NCBI RefSeq assembly: GCF_014697545.1
Contig: NZ_JACJSA010000007.1
Span: 1-64,000 of the forward strand
Direction of reading: 5' to 3'
DNA: 64,000 nucleotides
Source of the DNA: Oscillatoria sp. FACHB-1407
Lineage (GTDB): Bacteria; Cyanobacteriota; Cyanobacteriia; Elainellales; Elainellaceae
The notes under the pieces are model-generated. The model ran no database searches and had not been told where the DNA came from. It worked only from the letters and a program-made list of their open reading frames with translations. Position 1 is the stretch's first letter, and each line of letters begins with the position of its first letter. The position numbers were made by a program, and so were the translations under genes. This document shows, piece by piece, positions 19,269-29,608 of this stretch.

Positions 19269-20036
19269 TTATACTTTGCGACGACTAAAGGGAATCAGCA
19301 TAGGAACGCGATCGCGGTAGTTTGCATAATCCTTGCCGTGAATTGCCACTAAATCGCGTTCTTCTAACTGAATGGCGACCAAAATATATGCTGTTGTGAT
19401 TACCGCAAACACAAGGTGAGCAACAGTCATCGTGGGTGTTGACCAGAATGCAAATAACCAACCGACATACAATGGGTGACGAACATATTTGTAAGGGCCA
19501 GGAGTGACAAACTTGAGGGGTGTGTAAACTTTGCCACGCAGATAGAGATAGACCTGGCGTAACCCAAATAGATCAAAGTGGTTAATTAGAAATGTAGACA
19601 CTAGCACCACTAACCAGCCAAACCCAAAAGAAACATGAAGGAGATTACGAAAAACTGGGTTCTCAACATTCCAAATCGTGACACCTAGAGGTTGCCAGAA
19701 ATAAAACAGCGTAATCAGGCAAAGGCTAGAGAATAAGACATAGGTGCTGCGCTCAACAGGTCTAGGAACAATTGCCGTCCACCACACTTTGAACTCTTGT
19801 CGTGCCATAGCACTGTGTTGAAGCCCAAACAGTCCGAGTAATCCAACATTAACTAGAAGTGCTTGCTCTAAGGGAATGATGGGTGCAGAATCAATGGATT
19901 TTGGCACAACAAAATTGCCGACAAATCCGATCGCATACAAAAACGTAACGAAGAAAATAGCGTAACAAACCAGACCATAAACAAATGCAGCGGCTCTGGC
20001 AATCTTGTTGCCTGTTTGAAGAGATTGAGTTGTCAT
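19269..20036 (-). CDS. mddA: Methanethiol S-methyltransferase-like membrane protein (MddA family)
   Basis: A 255-residue integral membrane methyltransferase with about six transmembrane segments. The motifs FGLQHSAMARQEFK, ERSTYVL, STFLINHFDLFGLRQVYLYL, YKYVRHPLYVGW and QLEERDL fit MddA, which methylates methanethiol with S-adenosylmethionine to give dimethyl sulfide. The superfamily also includes isoprenylcysteine methyltransferases and NnrU, so the substrate is an inference. The ATG at 20036 is chosen because GGAG lies 8 bases before it. A lipoprotein gene ends 92 bases upstream. Confidence 0.75.
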   Translation of the reverse strand: MTTQSLQTGNKIARAAAFVYGLVCYAIFFVTFLYAIGFVGNFVVPKSIDSAPIIPLEQALLVNVGLLGLFGLQHSAMARQEFKVWWTAIVPRPVERSTYVLFSSLCLITLFYFWQPLGVTIWNVENPVFRNLLHVSFGFGWLVVLVSTFLINHFDLFGLRQVYLYLRGKVYTPLKFVTPGPYKYVRHPLYVGWLFAFWSTPTMTVAHLVFAVITTAYILVAIQLEERDLVAIHGKDYANYRDRVPMLIPFSRRKV

Positions 20037-20128
20037 TTGATGACTCCAATGAATGTTTTTGAGTGTGTCAAGCTGAAGCGATCGCACTTATCGCGTTGAG
20101 AAGACGTCGCATTTGAGAAGATGCCGCA

Positions 20129-20629
20129 TTAGCTATTCGGCTGTTCGATGCGTTCAATCAATGGATTATTGAGAACACAGCGAGAAATTGCCAGTACTTC
20201 TGATGAGGTAGGAAATTTAACGTTTCCCGAAACACGAACTCGATCGGTATAAGTGATCTGTTGCCCATCACTGGCAGTTACTTTCAAAGCTTCGTGAGTG
20301 TAGTCTCCAGCACCAGGGGACTGAGTTGTAAATGCAATTGGAGAAACTCGATTGGCTTCATTGCCGTATTTAGTCCATACTCCAACTTTACCGTCCATAT
20401 TTTCTACACTCTCGGATGGACGAAGCTCAAGCAGTAAAGTGACTTTGTTATCACCAGGAATCGTTTGAGGTAGGGTTAAATACCCTTCAATAGAGACTCG
20501 TTCACCATCTTTGGCTTGATCACAAACTTGCTCAAGTTCTACTGCTCTTCCAACGGTGGGTGGTTCATCGACACATCCTGCTAATGTCACCAATAGCAAT
20601 GTAGAACATACAAAAAAATACTTCCTCAT
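20129..20629 (-). CDS. Predicted lipoprotein of unknown function
   Basis: A 166-residue protein with a lipoprotein signal peptide (MRKYFFVCSTLLLVTLAGC, lipidated C19). The rest is beta-rich (VSIEGYLTLPQT, VTLLLELRPSE, VRVSGNVKFP) and could be an OB-like fold, but no family is recognised. It lies between RTX 6 and the MddA-like gene on the same strand, 41 bases after the RTX 6 stop, so it may be cotranscribed with RTX 6. Confidence 0.75.
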   Translation of the reverse strand: MRKYFFVCSTLLLVTLAGCVDEPPTVGRAVELEQVCDQAKDGERVSIEGYLTLPQTIPGDNKVTLLLELRPSESVENMDGKVGVWTKYGNEANRVSPIAFTTQSPGAGDYTHEALKVTASDGQQITYTDRVRVSGNVKFPTSSEVLAISRCVLNNPLIERIEQPNS

Positions 20630-20670
20630 GGTTCATTCTGCTTTGATTTGTGAGAAGTCCTGATACGTTA

Positions 20671-22059
20671 TCAAACTAGAACAATGTCGCGTTGAACTGA
20701 AAAGTCACTGGGTTTATTGGCGATCGTTGCTACCTGAATTCGTCCCATGCTGTCGCCATAGAACAAGGCACCCGTAGAGCGGTTATAGCTAAATCCACTC
20801 AGAGAGTTTGTTTCAAGAAATGTTGTGAGGATTTGAATTTTGTCTCCCTCACTGCGCTTGAAGTCTTTGATGACATCACTATCCATGTTAGGAGAACCCA
20901 ACCTGAACTTATCTGCGCCCGAACCCCCTGTGAGCATATCGATACCATCTCCACCCGTTAAGATATCGTTGCCCGTGCCCCCGTTGAGGTTATCACTGCC
21001 GCCTTCACCGAATAGGTTATCGTCGTTTGAACCACCAGAGATAGAGTTATTGCCAGCGTTACCGTAAATCAGATTTTTCAAGCCATTGCCTGTTGCGTTT
21101 AGGGCAGTAGAACCCAGTAGGGCAAGATTTTCAACGTTTGAGGTTAACGTGTAGCTGACAGTGGAATATACCGTGTCATTTCCGGCTGAAGCTGCCTCAA
21201 TAACGACATCAGATGCTGAATCGACCCAATAGATATCATTGCCAATGCCGCCTTCTAATTGGTCAGCCCCAGCACCACCATTCAGGTGGTCGTTGCCGCT
21301 GTCTCCATAGATTTTGTCATTCCCTTCACCCCCATCCATGCCGTCATCGCCGCCACCGCCAAGCACGAGGTCATTCCCGCCAAAAGCATACACAGTGTCG
21401 TTGCCTAACTGTGTAGCAATAATATTATCGGCGTTGTTGCCATTGATTTGATTGTTCAAGTCATTGCCAGTGCCGTTAATGGCAGCCGTTCCATCCAGAC
21501 CAAGGTTTTCAACGTTAGCTCCCAGGGTGTAGTGGATGGTGGAATAGACCGTATCATTTCCCGCCGAAGCCGATTCAGAAACGATGTCGTTGGCAGAATC
21601 AACCCAGTAAGTGTCATTCCCAGACCAGCCCTCCATTGTGTCGGCTCCAGTACCTCCATCTAAGTAATCGTTTCCAGCATCTCCATCGATTCGGTCATTA
21701 CCCTCACCGCCCCAAAGCGCATCATTACCGCCACCCCCAATCAGTTGATCGTTCCCTGCCTCTCCATGAAGCTGATCATCTCCACCGCCATAACTATCGA
21801 GATTGTCGCCCCAAAGCACGTCATTTCCATACCCGCCATAGATATGGTCGTTTCCTGCCGGGCTAAATTTTGAATCGCCGTACATAGTGTCATTGTCGCT
21901 GTAACCCGCTACCGGATCTTGTGGTCCAGAGCGAATCAAATCATCTCCTGCACCAGCGATGACGATATCATCTCCCAGATAGGTTTCAATCCAATCTGCA
22001 TCAGGAGATGCTTCAAAATTGTTAGGACCATTGTCACCAAAGTAGTATTGGTATTCCAT
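20671..22059 (-). CDS. RTX-type calcium-binding repeat protein 6 (divergent)
   Basis: A 462-residue RTX protein from the ATG at 22059, preceded by TGGAGAAATCAG. It carries the middle module twice (DTYWVDSANDIVSES with YTLGANVENLGL, and IYWVDSASDVVIE with YTLTSNVENLAL), each after a run of nonapeptides, then a third RTX run. The C-terminus differs from RTX 1-5: DVIKDFKRSEGDKIQIL, then FSYNRSTGALFYGDSMGRIQ. The odd N-terminus MEYQYYFGDNGPNNFEASP has no signal peptide. Probably secreted; role unknown. Confidence 0.85.
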   Translation of the reverse strand: MEYQYYFGDNGPNNFEASPDADWIETYLGDDIVIAGAGDDLIRSGPQDPVAGYSDNDTMYGDSKFSPAGNDHIYGGYGNDVLWGDNLDSYGGGDDQLHGEAGNDQLIGGGGNDALWGGEGNDRIDGDAGNDYLDGGTGADTMEGWSGNDTYWVDSANDIVSESASAGNDTVYSTIHYTLGANVENLGLDGTAAINGTGNDLNNQINGNNADNIIATQLGNDTVYAFGGNDLVLGGGGDDGMDGGEGNDKIYGDSGNDHLNGGAGADQLEGGIGNDIYWVDSASDVVIEAASAGNDTVYSTVSYTLTSNVENLALLGSTALNATGNGLKNLIYGNAGNNSISGGSNDDNLFGEGGSDNLNGGTGNDILTGGDGIDMLTGGSGADKFRLGSPNMDSDVIKDFKRSEGDKIQILTTFLETNSLSGFSYNRSTGALFYGDSMGRIQVATIANKPSDFSVQRDIVLV

Positions 22060-22868
22060 CTGATTTCTCCAAAAATTGTGGTTTGCATTGCAGCGTTTAA
22101 CAGAAGGGACTGCATCAAGTGAAGGCGAGGAATTTGAGTTTCCTGCGCGATCGCTCTCACTGACAGCAGTGATCTTCAACTGAACGCAAACTAGAACGAC
22201 AAGGAATCTTGCAATGCCGATGCAGCAAGGGGCTTAATTTCCGAAGTGGAAATGGAACGCTGCAATCGATGCATTCGATTTACTCACTTTGTCTTGACTG
22301 TCCAAAAACGTCCAGGACAGTTTGCCACTTAAGTGGGTCACTTAATGACTTTCTTTGAAATAACTAGAATTTGAATAATGAAAACCTTGTTGGGAGATGA
22401 TTTTGAGTTTTTAGATCAACCGACAATTTTAAGATGTGGTCAGTTATGCCATAATCTGCAAAATCTTTTGTCAGTTATTTTGATCGTGAGTCATGGGCAG
22501 AAATGTATCTGGAATCGCGTAAAGCTAGCTTGATTCTGATTACGTGCAACTCCAAAAAAACAGTAGATAGAGAAGCCCCCAAGTGGGTGATGTCCTGGCA
22601 ATCGTTCCTATCTTAAAGTCAAAAGCTGAGATTTTCTACAATCCATTTCAATGGTTTGTAGAAACAACGATTGCGTGGAAAGACGGATTGACTAACTATC
22701 GGTGACTGCCTCAAAGCAAGTTTCTGAATAGAACGCAGATACGATAGCAACTGTTAAAGCACTTGAGACGGAGAGTTTGGAAATTCGTTCCCAGTGAGGA
22801 TTCTATCCCTGCACTGCGTCCTGACCAACGCTTTAGTTGCTATAAAACTACTTTTTCATTCAACCTGT
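22060..22868. promoter_or_regulatory. Divergent intergenic region between RTX 6 and the STAND gene, with palindromes
   Basis: 809 bases without a convincing ORF. At 22298-22320 CTGTCC and GGACAG face each other across 11 bases. At 22325-22336 lies the palindrome CCACTTAAGTGG, and just after it another CACTTAA. At 22633-22664 TTTCTACAATCCATT faces AATGGTTTGTAGAAA (14 of 15 pairs). Such sites are candidate operators for the two divergent genes. Confidence 0.5.
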
Positions 22869-25800
22869 ATGGCTCAACCTGCTCAAAAACGCAAACGTCG
22901 GGGTGTCATTCTTTCAACCTATGGTTGGCAGCGTCTCCAAGACGCTCAGGAGCAACTAGCCATCACCCAAAACGAAGGATATGCTTACACATTAGAACAA
23001 CTGAGCCATCTCACAGGCTTAAGTGTCCGCTCCATCACTCGGTTACAAAGTTGTAAAATCGCAGTCGATCGCCAAACCTTAGAGGAGTTTTTTCGTGCTT
23101 TTGACCTGACTCTTACTGAACAGGACTACCTCCAACCCGCAGGAACCCATGCAGAGGCAGATGTAGAAAAGCCAATCGTAAGAGCGATCGCCCCAGATTG
23201 GGGAGAGGCCCCAGATGTTTCCACCTTTTATGGGCGCACTACAGAACTGACCACACTCGCCCAATGGATTCTCCAGGACAATTGCCGCTTAATTGGCATC
23301 ATTGGCATTGGGGGCGTTGGTAAAACTGCCCTGTCGGTCAAATTAGTAGAGGATATTGTGGGGAATCGGGAGTTGGGAATCGGGAGGGAGATGCCTGACT
23401 GTGCCTCAACTCCTACTTTCACACACGTCATTTGGCGATCGCTCCGCAATGCCCCACCCCTCGAAACCCTATTGGCAGAATTAGTTCCCTTTCTATCAGG
23501 GCAACAAGAGACAAAAGCTGACATCAGTCGGTTTTTTCAGTGTTTGCAACATCATCGCTGCTTGATTGTTTTAGACAATGTGGAAACCCTGCTAGAGTCG
23601 GGCGATCGCTCCGGGCAATATCGTTCTGGGTATGAGGCATATGGAGAGTTGCTGCATCGAATTGCTACAACTCGACACCAAAGCTGTGTGGTCGTCACTA
23701 GTCGTGAGAGATGTGCCCAGTCGGCTCAATGGGAAGGAAACCCAACCGTGCAGATGTTGACGTTGAGTGGCTCTCCAGAAGCCTCTCAGGCACTACTCAA
23801 GGCAACAGGATTAACCGGATCAGCCGCTCAAACCCAACTGTTGTGCGATCGCTATCGCTGTAATCCTTTGGCATTAAAGATTGTCGCGACGACGATTCGC
23901 GATCTCTTTGGTGGCAATATCGATCTTTTTTTAGAACACAACGTCACGCTGTTTGGCGACATTTCCGATTTAATCCAACAACAATGGAACCGCCTCTCTG
24001 ACTTAGAAAAACAGATCATGGTGTGGTTGGCAATTGACCGAGAATGGGTTTCGTTTGCTCAACTCCAGGCAGATTTACAGGGCAGAATATCATCCATTCA
24101 AGTGATGGAAGCCCTGCAACGACTACAGGGGCGATCGCTGATCGAAACCAATGCCAGCCAATTTACATTACAACCTGTTGTGATGGAATATGTCACTGAA
24201 ATGCTGATCGGTCGCGTTCGTGATGAAATAAGCGATCGCTCATTTCCCATTGTTTCGTCCTCTGGTTCCGTACTGCAAACCCACGCTCTAATTAAAGCCC
24301 AAGACAAAGACTACATTCGGGATAGCCAAATTCGAGTAATCTTAACACCATTAATTGTCAGATTACTGCACTGTCTGGGGGCTCAAAAAGAGATCGTTTA
24401 TCGGTTAAAGCAAATCCTATATCGGCTGCAAGCCGATTACCCCAATCAAGCAAGCTATACCGGCGGTAACATTATTAATCTGTTACGTCATCTTCAAGTT
24501 GACCTGAGCGGTTACAACTTCTCCCACCTCAGCGTTTGGCAAGCCGACCTTCAAGATATCTCGCTTCATCGGGTTAATTTTGCCCACTCTGACCTCTCTA
24601 AATCCCGATTTACCCAGCCGTTTGGCTTTATTTACTCAGTTGCCTTTAGTCCTGAGGGTCAGCTTCTTGCAACAGGGGACAATAACAATCTGGTATGCCT
24701 GTGGCAGGTCGCAGACGGTCAACCGAGACTAACCCTAAAAGGGCATAAGGGTTGGGTTTGGTCAGTTGCCTGGAGTCCCGATGGTCAGATTCTCGCGAGT
24801 GGCAGTGAGGATTGTAGCGTCAGGCTCTGGGATGTTGAGACGGGAAATTGTTTGGCAATCTTGCAGGATGACAGTAAGGACACGATTAAGTGTGTGGCGT
24901 GGCACCCCAATGGACGTTTTCTCGTCAGTTGTGGAGATAGCAACAAAATTCGCGTATGGGATGTGCAGCGGAAAGCGTGCGTGAAGGTGTTTCAGGAACA
25001 CAATAATTGGGTCGTGTCAGCTGCCTGGAGCCCCGATGGAACCCTTCTCGCAAGCGGTTCTCAAGACCAAACTATTCGGCTCTGGGATACCAACACTGGG
25101 GAGTGCCTGAAAACCTTATCGGGACACGACAGCATTGTCTGGGCTGTTGCCTGGCATCCAGACGGTAAAACCCTCGCAAGCGGTAGCCAAGACCAAACGA
25201 TCAAACTCTGGAACACGCGCACGGGTCAATGCCTTAAAACCTTACCGGGAAACAGTGCTGTGTTTTCAATTGCCTGGAATCCTCTTTCCCCAGGTCACCC
25301 CGGAGATGAGGGAAATGATGTCATGGCCAGTGGACATATCGACCAAACTGTCAGAGTTTGGAATACTCGCACGAGTCAATGCCTCAAAACTTTGCAGGGA
25401 CACACAAACCTGATCTGGTCTGTCGCGTGGAATCCGGATGGACAAACCCTCGCCAGTGGCTGTGACCAAACCGTCCGAGTGTGGGATGTGCAACAGGGGA
25501 AGTGTGTGAAAATCTTGCAGGGGTACAGTAATTCTGTCTATGCCGTGGTGTGGAACCCGGATGGACAAACCCTTGCCAGCAGTAGCAGCGACAGATTGAT
25601 TCGCCTGTGGGATGCTCAACAGGGGAAGTGCGTCAAAAGCTTGCCAGGGCATAACAGTTGGATTCGTGGTTTAGCCTGGAGTCCCGATGGCAAGATGCTT
25701 GCCAGTGGGTCTGCTGATTGGACGGTTCGGCTCTGGGACGCTAGCACTCATCAATGTCTTAAAACCCTGGAAGGACATCATGTCTGGGTTTGGACAGTAG

Positions 25801-26612
25801 CCTGGAGTCCCGATAGCAGAATGCTTGCCAGTGGGTCTAGTGATCTCACCATTCGGCTATGGGATGTTAGCACAGGGAAATGTCTGAGGGTGTTGCAAGG
25901 ACACGAGAATGGGATCTGGGCTGTGGCGTGGAGCCCAGATGGCACAAGGCTTGCCAGTGCTTCTGACGATCGCACCATTCGCTTGTGGGATACCAGCACT
26001 GGAACTTGTTTACGGGTTTTGACAGAGCATGAAGCCTGGGTTAAGTCGGTGGCGTGGAGTCCCGATGGGATAACTATTGCTAGTGGCTGTGATGACCACA
26101 CGATCCGGCTTTGGGATGTCAGCACCGGAGATTGTCTGACCTGTTTGCAGGGGCACCACAATATGGTTAGAAGTGTGGCGTGGAGTCCCAATGGATGCAT
26201 TCTTGCCAGTGGATCGGAAGACCAAACCATTCGGCTCTGGCGAGCAGATACTGGAGAATGTTTGGCTGTTTTGCAGGGGCACACGGGACAGGTCGGTGCG
26301 GTGTCGTGGTGCCCGGTTGGTCGGTCAGCAGACAACTTGGTTTTAGCGAGTAGTAGCACCGATGAAACCATCAAGCTATGGGATATCAAGACAGGTCGCT
26401 GCTTGAAAACTCTCAGAGCCGATCGCCCCTATGAAGGGATGAACATTACCGGCGTCACAGGCATTACAGAAACGCAAAAAGCAACATTACAGGCATTGGG
26501 TGCGACGCGGAGCAATGTCCCTTTAGGGACCAGCACACCTCATCTCACCCTTCTCAATAGCGGTGCATCTCATCCGTCGTCTGGTTCTCCCGAAATTGAA
26601 CTGTCGGGCTAA
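22869..26612 (+). CDS. STAND-class NTPase with HTH-like N-terminus, pentapeptide and WD40 domains
   Basis: A 1,247-residue signalling protein from the ATG at 22869 ([13 protein letters not shown]). Residues about 20-90 form an HTH-like helical domain ([20 protein letters not shown]). Residues about 115-430 are an NB-ARC-like ATPase with P-loop GIGGVGKT at 146-153 and Walker [14 protein letters not shown] short pentapeptide-like stretch follows ([18 protein letters not shown]). From about residue 587 to 1185 there are 14 WD40 repeats, enough for two seven-bladed propellers. The end has the tail [17 protein letters not shown] often found in cyanobacterial WD40 proteins. STAND proteins oligomerise on ligand binding; the ligand and output are unknown. 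A membrane protein gene follows after 36 bases. Confidence 0.88.
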   Translation: MAQPAQKRKRRGVILSTYGWQRLQDAQEQLAITQNEGYAYTLEQLSHLTGLSVRSITRLQSCKIAVDRQTLEEFFRAFDLTLTEQDYLQPAGTHAEADVEKPIVRAIAPDWGEAPDVSTFYGRTTELTTLAQWILQDNCRLIGIIGIGGVGKTALSVKLVEDIVGNRELGIGREMPDCASTPTFTHVIWRSLRNAPPLETLLAELVPFLSGQQETKADISRFFQCLQHHRCLIVLDNVETLLESGDRSGQYRSGYEAYGELLHRIATTRHQSCVVVTSRERCAQSAQWEGNPTVQMLTLSGSPEASQALLKATGLTGSAAQTQLLCDRYRCNPLALKIVATTIRDLFGGNIDLFLEHNVTLFGDISDLIQQQWNRLSDLEKQIMVWLAIDREWVSFAQLQADLQGRISSIQVMEALQRLQGRSLIETNASQFTLQPVVMEYVTEMLIGRVRDEISDRSFPIVSSSGSVLQTHALIKAQDKDYIRDSQIRVILTPLIVRLLHCLGAQKEIVYRLKQILYRLQADYPNQASYTGGNIINLLRHLQVDLSGYNFSHLSVWQADLQDISLHRVNFAHSDLSKSRFTQPFGFIYSVAFSPEGQLLATGDNNNLVCLWQVADGQPRLTLKGHKGWVWSVAWSPDGQILASGSEDCSVRLWDVETGNCLAILQDDSKDTIKCVAWHPNGRFLVSCGDSNKIRVWDVQRKACVKVFQEHNNWVVSAAWSPDGTLLASGSQDQTIRLWDTNTGECLKTLSGHDSIVWAVAWHPDGKTLASGSQDQTIKLWNTRTGQCLKTLPGNSAVFSIAWNPLSPGHPGDEGNDVMASGHIDQTVRVWNTRTSQCLKTLQGHTNLIWSVAWNPDGQTLASGCDQTVRVWDVQQGKCVKILQGYSNSVYAVVWNPDGQTLASSSSDRLIRLWDAQQGKCVKSLPGHNSWIRGLAWSPDGKMLASGSADWTVRLWDASTHQCLKTLEGHHVWVWTVAWSPDSRMLASGSSDLTIRLWDVSTGKCLRVLQGHENGIWAVAWSPDGTRLASASDDRTIRLWDTSTGTCLRVLTEHEAWVKSVAWSPDGITIASGCDDHTIRLWDVSTGDCLTCLQGHHNMVRSVAWSPNGCILASGSEDQTIRLWRADTGECLAVLQGHTGQVGAVSWCPVGRSADNLVLASSSTDETIKLWDIKTGRCLKTLRADRPYEGMNITGVTGITETQKATLQALGATRSNVPLGTSTPHLTLLNSGASHPSSGSPEIELSG

Positions 26613-26648
26613 CCGCAACCATTCATCAATGAGGGTTATATCAATTCA

Positions 26649-27587
26649 ATGGTCACCACATCTTCTGCCTGGATACCCCCTGCCGGGATCACCACCCATG
26701 CGGGTAAACCGATTTCATCAGATTTAGAGTTTTTTGCTGCACCACCGATTGAGATCGGCAAAATTACTTCTGCTTACAGTACTCTGACCGTATCAACCCA
26801 ACCGTTATCAACGGCTCAGCGACTGTTTCGCGCATTGTTGTGGGGCATTGGTTTCACAGTTGTTACTGCGTTACTTGTGACTGCTTTTCACATCCCGTTG
26901 CCATGGAATGTGCTGACTGGTTTAGTGGTGGGGGCGATCGCCGCAGCATTGATTTACACTTACATCCTGGTTTTCTATCAAACCTGTTCCTATGTTGGCG
27001 AACAGGGAATTGCCGAATACTCCATCAACGGTTCTCGGTCTGCTGAACCCGAATCGAGCATCATGCGCTTTCAAGATGCTGCTAATCTCTACACATCGCA
27101 AACTCGACGATACAAAAATGGAGCCTATCAGGGCACAGATTTTCGTTATACCTGGCAGATGCCTGGTCGCAAACCCTTTGAGATCTGGGGAACACACCAT
27201 GCCCAACAGGGATTACCCGATGACACAAGCAACTGGCATTTTGCAAATGCGGCTGAAGCTGCCTGGAGCAATCACCTCTTGCGGGTGATCAATGAACAAT
27301 TGCAGCGACTGGGTTATGTCGAATTTCCAATGCAACAAGCCAATCCTCAAGCGGTTCGAGTGGGTCAGGGGTTTCTGGAGTTTGTGCTGAAGGATGGCTC
27401 CACACAAACCGTTGCCGTTACTGACATGAAAGATATCAAGCTGCAATCTGGCTCATTTTATTTCGCTCACAAAGACGCTCGATGGTGGTCTGGCAAAGGA
27501 AAGTATGAGTTTATGTATAGCAATTTGCCCAACGCCCAATTGTTTCTCTTATGTCTGAACCAGCTAGCAGGGATTCGATGGTCGTGA
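26649..27587 (+). CDS. Uncharacterised two-helix membrane protein downstream of STAND gene
   Basis: A 312-residue protein with no family recognised. Residues 1-55 are polar, residues 60-110 hold two transmembrane segments separated by a short turn (ALLWGIGFTVVTALLVTAF and VLTGLVVGAIAAALIYTYI). The remaining 200 residues form a soluble domain with YVGEQGIAEYSI, WHFANAAEAAW and KDARWWSGKGKYEF. The layout, a membrane hairpin with a PH-like beta-rich domain, is a guess. It starts 36 bases after the STAND gene in the same direction, so the pair is probably one operon and may work together. Confidence 0.7.
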   Translation: MVTTSSAWIPPAGITTHAGKPISSDLEFFAAPPIEIGKITSAYSTLTVSTQPLSTAQRLFRALLWGIGFTVVTALLVTAFHIPLPWNVLTGLVVGAIAAALIYTYILVFYQTCSYVGEQGIAEYSINGSRSAEPESSIMRFQDAANLYTSQTRRYKNGAYQGTDFRYTWQMPGRKPFEIWGTHHAQQGLPDDTSNWHFANAAEAAWSNHLLRVINEQLQRLGYVEFPMQQANPQAVRVGQGFLEFVLKDGSTQTVAVTDMKDIKLQSGSFYFAHKDARWWSGKGKYEFMYSNLPNAQLFLLCLNQLAGIRWS

Positions 27588-28621
27588 GGGCGCAAAGGCT
27601 GCATCACTCCAGCAGACAGATGTCCTTGAGGGCACGCATTATAACGATGGGTCGTAGCTGTTGGGGTGAGAATCGCCAATGCCCTCACCCTGCACAATCG
27701 GCAATTTCGCTGAAGTATTGGTTTCTAAAACTACTTAGAATATAAAGGTATATTTAGATACACTTACTTCCGGGTGTGCTTGTGAACGACAATCGATTGA
27801 GAGAGTTACTGGTAGTGGTTGCGATCGCAACAGTAACCACACTCGCATCTACTAGTACTCTTACTTTGCTTCTCAGAACACCTGCCAGTTGTTGTGAGCG
27901 TGAGGGCACCCCAAAGTGTGTGCTGCTCAGTGTTTGACTGAGGCTCACACCGGAGTCTGTAGCGTCAACTGCCATGAAGCAATTTTATTTTTCCTGATGA
28001 GAAAAGAGTTTCTTCGTACCGTAGATAGATGCTTATTAGATATTTCTTTTACTAAAGACTGATTCGATCGCCCGCCCATGATCGAGTTGCATGGCACACA
28101 GCGCAATGTTGTCTGAGTGTAATGTTGTCTGAGTGTAATGTTGTCTAGGTGTAATTTGGTCTAGTGCAGTGGTGTCTGAGTGCAGTGGTGTCTGAGTGTA
28201 ATGTTGTCTGAGTGTAATGTTGTCTAGGTGTAATTTGGTCTAGTGCAGTGGTGTCTGAGTATCAAGGAGAAATCCCATTGATTTTAGTTGTAGAGCGGTA
28301 GTCTGAGGCGATCGCCTTTCAGGGGAATCAATTTACAGCGGTTTTCAGACGAGTGCCACATAGCAAATACCTGTGGATTCAGGCGATGCGAGAGAGTGAT
28401 TTAGCATACAAAAATGAAAATTGCTGTACGTTTGCTAGTTAAGCTACAACTCAGACTCCAGAGTTTCAAATGACACCCGCCACACAGCATCACCTTTATT
28501 AAGAGTGCTGATAACACTTTAATCCTAAATTTTTAACCCGATCGTCCAGTTGCTATTTAGAAGTTATCACGGTAAATGTAAAAGAACTTAAACAAGCAAC
28601 TCTCAAGTAAACATCTAATGC
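27588..28621. other. Long intergenic region upstream of the hydroxylase gene
   Basis: About 1 kb. A GTG-started frame at 27782-27937 would give a 51-residue hydrophobic peptide with three Cys, but there is no ribosome binding site and it is not called. Bases 28105-28262 are a 16-bp tandem array, annotated separately. Bases 28440-28620 are AT-rich and likely hold the promoter of the next gene. Confidence 0.5.
28105..28262. repeat. 16-bp tandem repeat array with a 79-bp super-repeat
   Basis: Ten head-to-tail units, eight of 16 bases and two of 15. Types are AATGTTGTCTGAGTGT, AATGTTGTCTAGGTGT, AATTTGGTCTAGTGC and AGTGGTGTCTGAGTGC. Units 1-5 and 6-10 repeat the same order, so the array also has a 79-base period. 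It is not coding and not a CRISPR, since there are no spacers. Confidence 0.92.
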
Positions 28622-29521
28622 ATGGAAGCACGGTTCGTTAGAACACTAATTCTATTTGTAGTTCTTACCCTGGTCTTTGGGGTGCTCGAACGATTTTTCC
28701 CAAGCATTCCTGAACAACCAAAGTGGCGGCGCGGCGTTTGGCTAGACACCTTTTACTGGTTTTTCACTCAATTGGTGACGCAAGTCATTAGTCTTGGGGC
28801 GATCGCCCTTGCTGCCGTTCCCTTTTATCTGCTGTTGGGGCGAATTACCATCCAAAATGGGACATTATCCTTGGATGTCAATCAGATTTTAGCTGGCTAT
28901 GGAGCCGTTTCATACCTGCCACTGTGGGTACAAGGTCTAATCATGATCGTCGTGGGCGATCTTATTGGCTACTGGACACACCGCTGGCATCATAGTCGTC
29001 AGCTTTGGAGTATTCATGCCATTCACCATAGCAGTGAAATGATAGATTGGCTCACGGCAATGCGATTACATCCACTCAACGACATTATCTCGCGAGTGTG
29101 TCAAGCCACTCCATTACTACTGTTAGGCTTTTCACCTATGGCTGTTGATGTGTATGTGGTATTGCTAACCAGCCATATTGCCCTGATTCACGCCAATGTT
29201 TCTTGGACATTTGGTCCGTTTCGTTATGTCATTTCTAGCCCTGCTTTTCATCGCTGGCATCACACAACAGAAGAACTTGGAGCAGGCAAAAATTTTGCCG
29301 GACTTTTCCCAGTGTTCGATCTGATTTTTGGTACTTTTTATATGCCACAGGGCGAACAACCCAGGGAATTTGGGTTGATTGGAGAAAAAATCAAGGAAAC
29401 TTTTCTAGATCAACTCTTGTTTCCTTACCGAACCTGGAAAAGGGTTAGAGCCTGGTTTAATTCAAATCAATCCATAGCTGAGTTTGCCGAGAAGGAACAG
29501 ATCAAAGCCTCTAATAGCTGA
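28622..29521 (+). CDS. Fatty acid hydroxylase / sterol desaturase family di-iron enzyme
   Basis: A 299-residue membrane oxygenase. The three histidine clusters that bind the two irons are visible: HRWHHSRQ around residue 121, HAIHHSSE around 133 and HRWHHT around 217, with a further HP and HANVSWTFGPF between them. Three or four transmembrane segments precede and separate them. The superfamily hydroxylates fatty acids, sterols and carotenoids (the CrtG 2,2'-hydroxylase belongs here). A glycosyltransferase gene starts 87 bases downstream, which suggests a pigment or lipid that is hydroxylated and then glycosylated. The substrate is not known. Confidence 0.85.
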   Translation: MEARFVRTLILFVVLTLVFGVLERFFPSIPEQPKWRRGVWLDTFYWFFTQLVTQVISLGAIALAAVPFYLLLGRITIQNGTLSLDVNQILAGYGAVSYLPLWVQGLIMIVVGDLIGYWTHRWHHSRQLWSIHAIHHSSEMIDWLTAMRLHPLNDIISRVCQATPLLLLGFSPMAVDVYVVLLTSHIALIHANVSWTFGPFRYVISSPAFHRWHHTTEELGAGKNFAGLFPVFDLIFGTFYMPQGEQPREFGLIGEKIKETFLDQLLFPYRTWKRVRAWFNSNQSIAEFAEKEQIKASNS

Positions 29522-29550
29522 GATATAAAGCAAGCATCTGGCGTAATTGA

Positions 29551-29590
29551 TAGCTGCGGTTTCAACCGCCAAAATTCTGATCCCAAACTC
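29551..29590 (-). repeat. 40-bp dispersed repeat with GGCGGTT-AACCGC core, copy A
   Basis: The reverse complement reads GGGATCAGAATTTTGGCGGT then TGAAACCGCAGCTA. It matches 62387-62426 closely and 43320-43360 more loosely. It sits in the spacer between the hydroxylase and glycosyltransferase genes. Confidence 0.7.
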
Positions 29591-29608
29591 AGGTTAGTTA
29601 AAACAACA

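Noticed and set aside
22060-22868. Prophage or integrase attachment site in the divergent region
   Set aside because: The palindromes are there, but no integrase, tRNA target or direct repeats flank the island.
25778-26389. 203-residue minus-strand ORF inside the WD40 gene
   Set aside because: It is the antisense shadow of WD40 repeats, with repeated Ser/Pro/Cys pattern and no ribosome site.
27782-27937. 51-residue hydrophobic Cys-containing peptide with a GTG start
   Set aside because: No ribosome binding site and no sign of conservation that I can judge; too weak to list as a gene.
28105-28262. CRISPR-like appearance of the 16-bp array
   Set aside because: Units are directly joined with no spacers, and no cas genes are present in the window.
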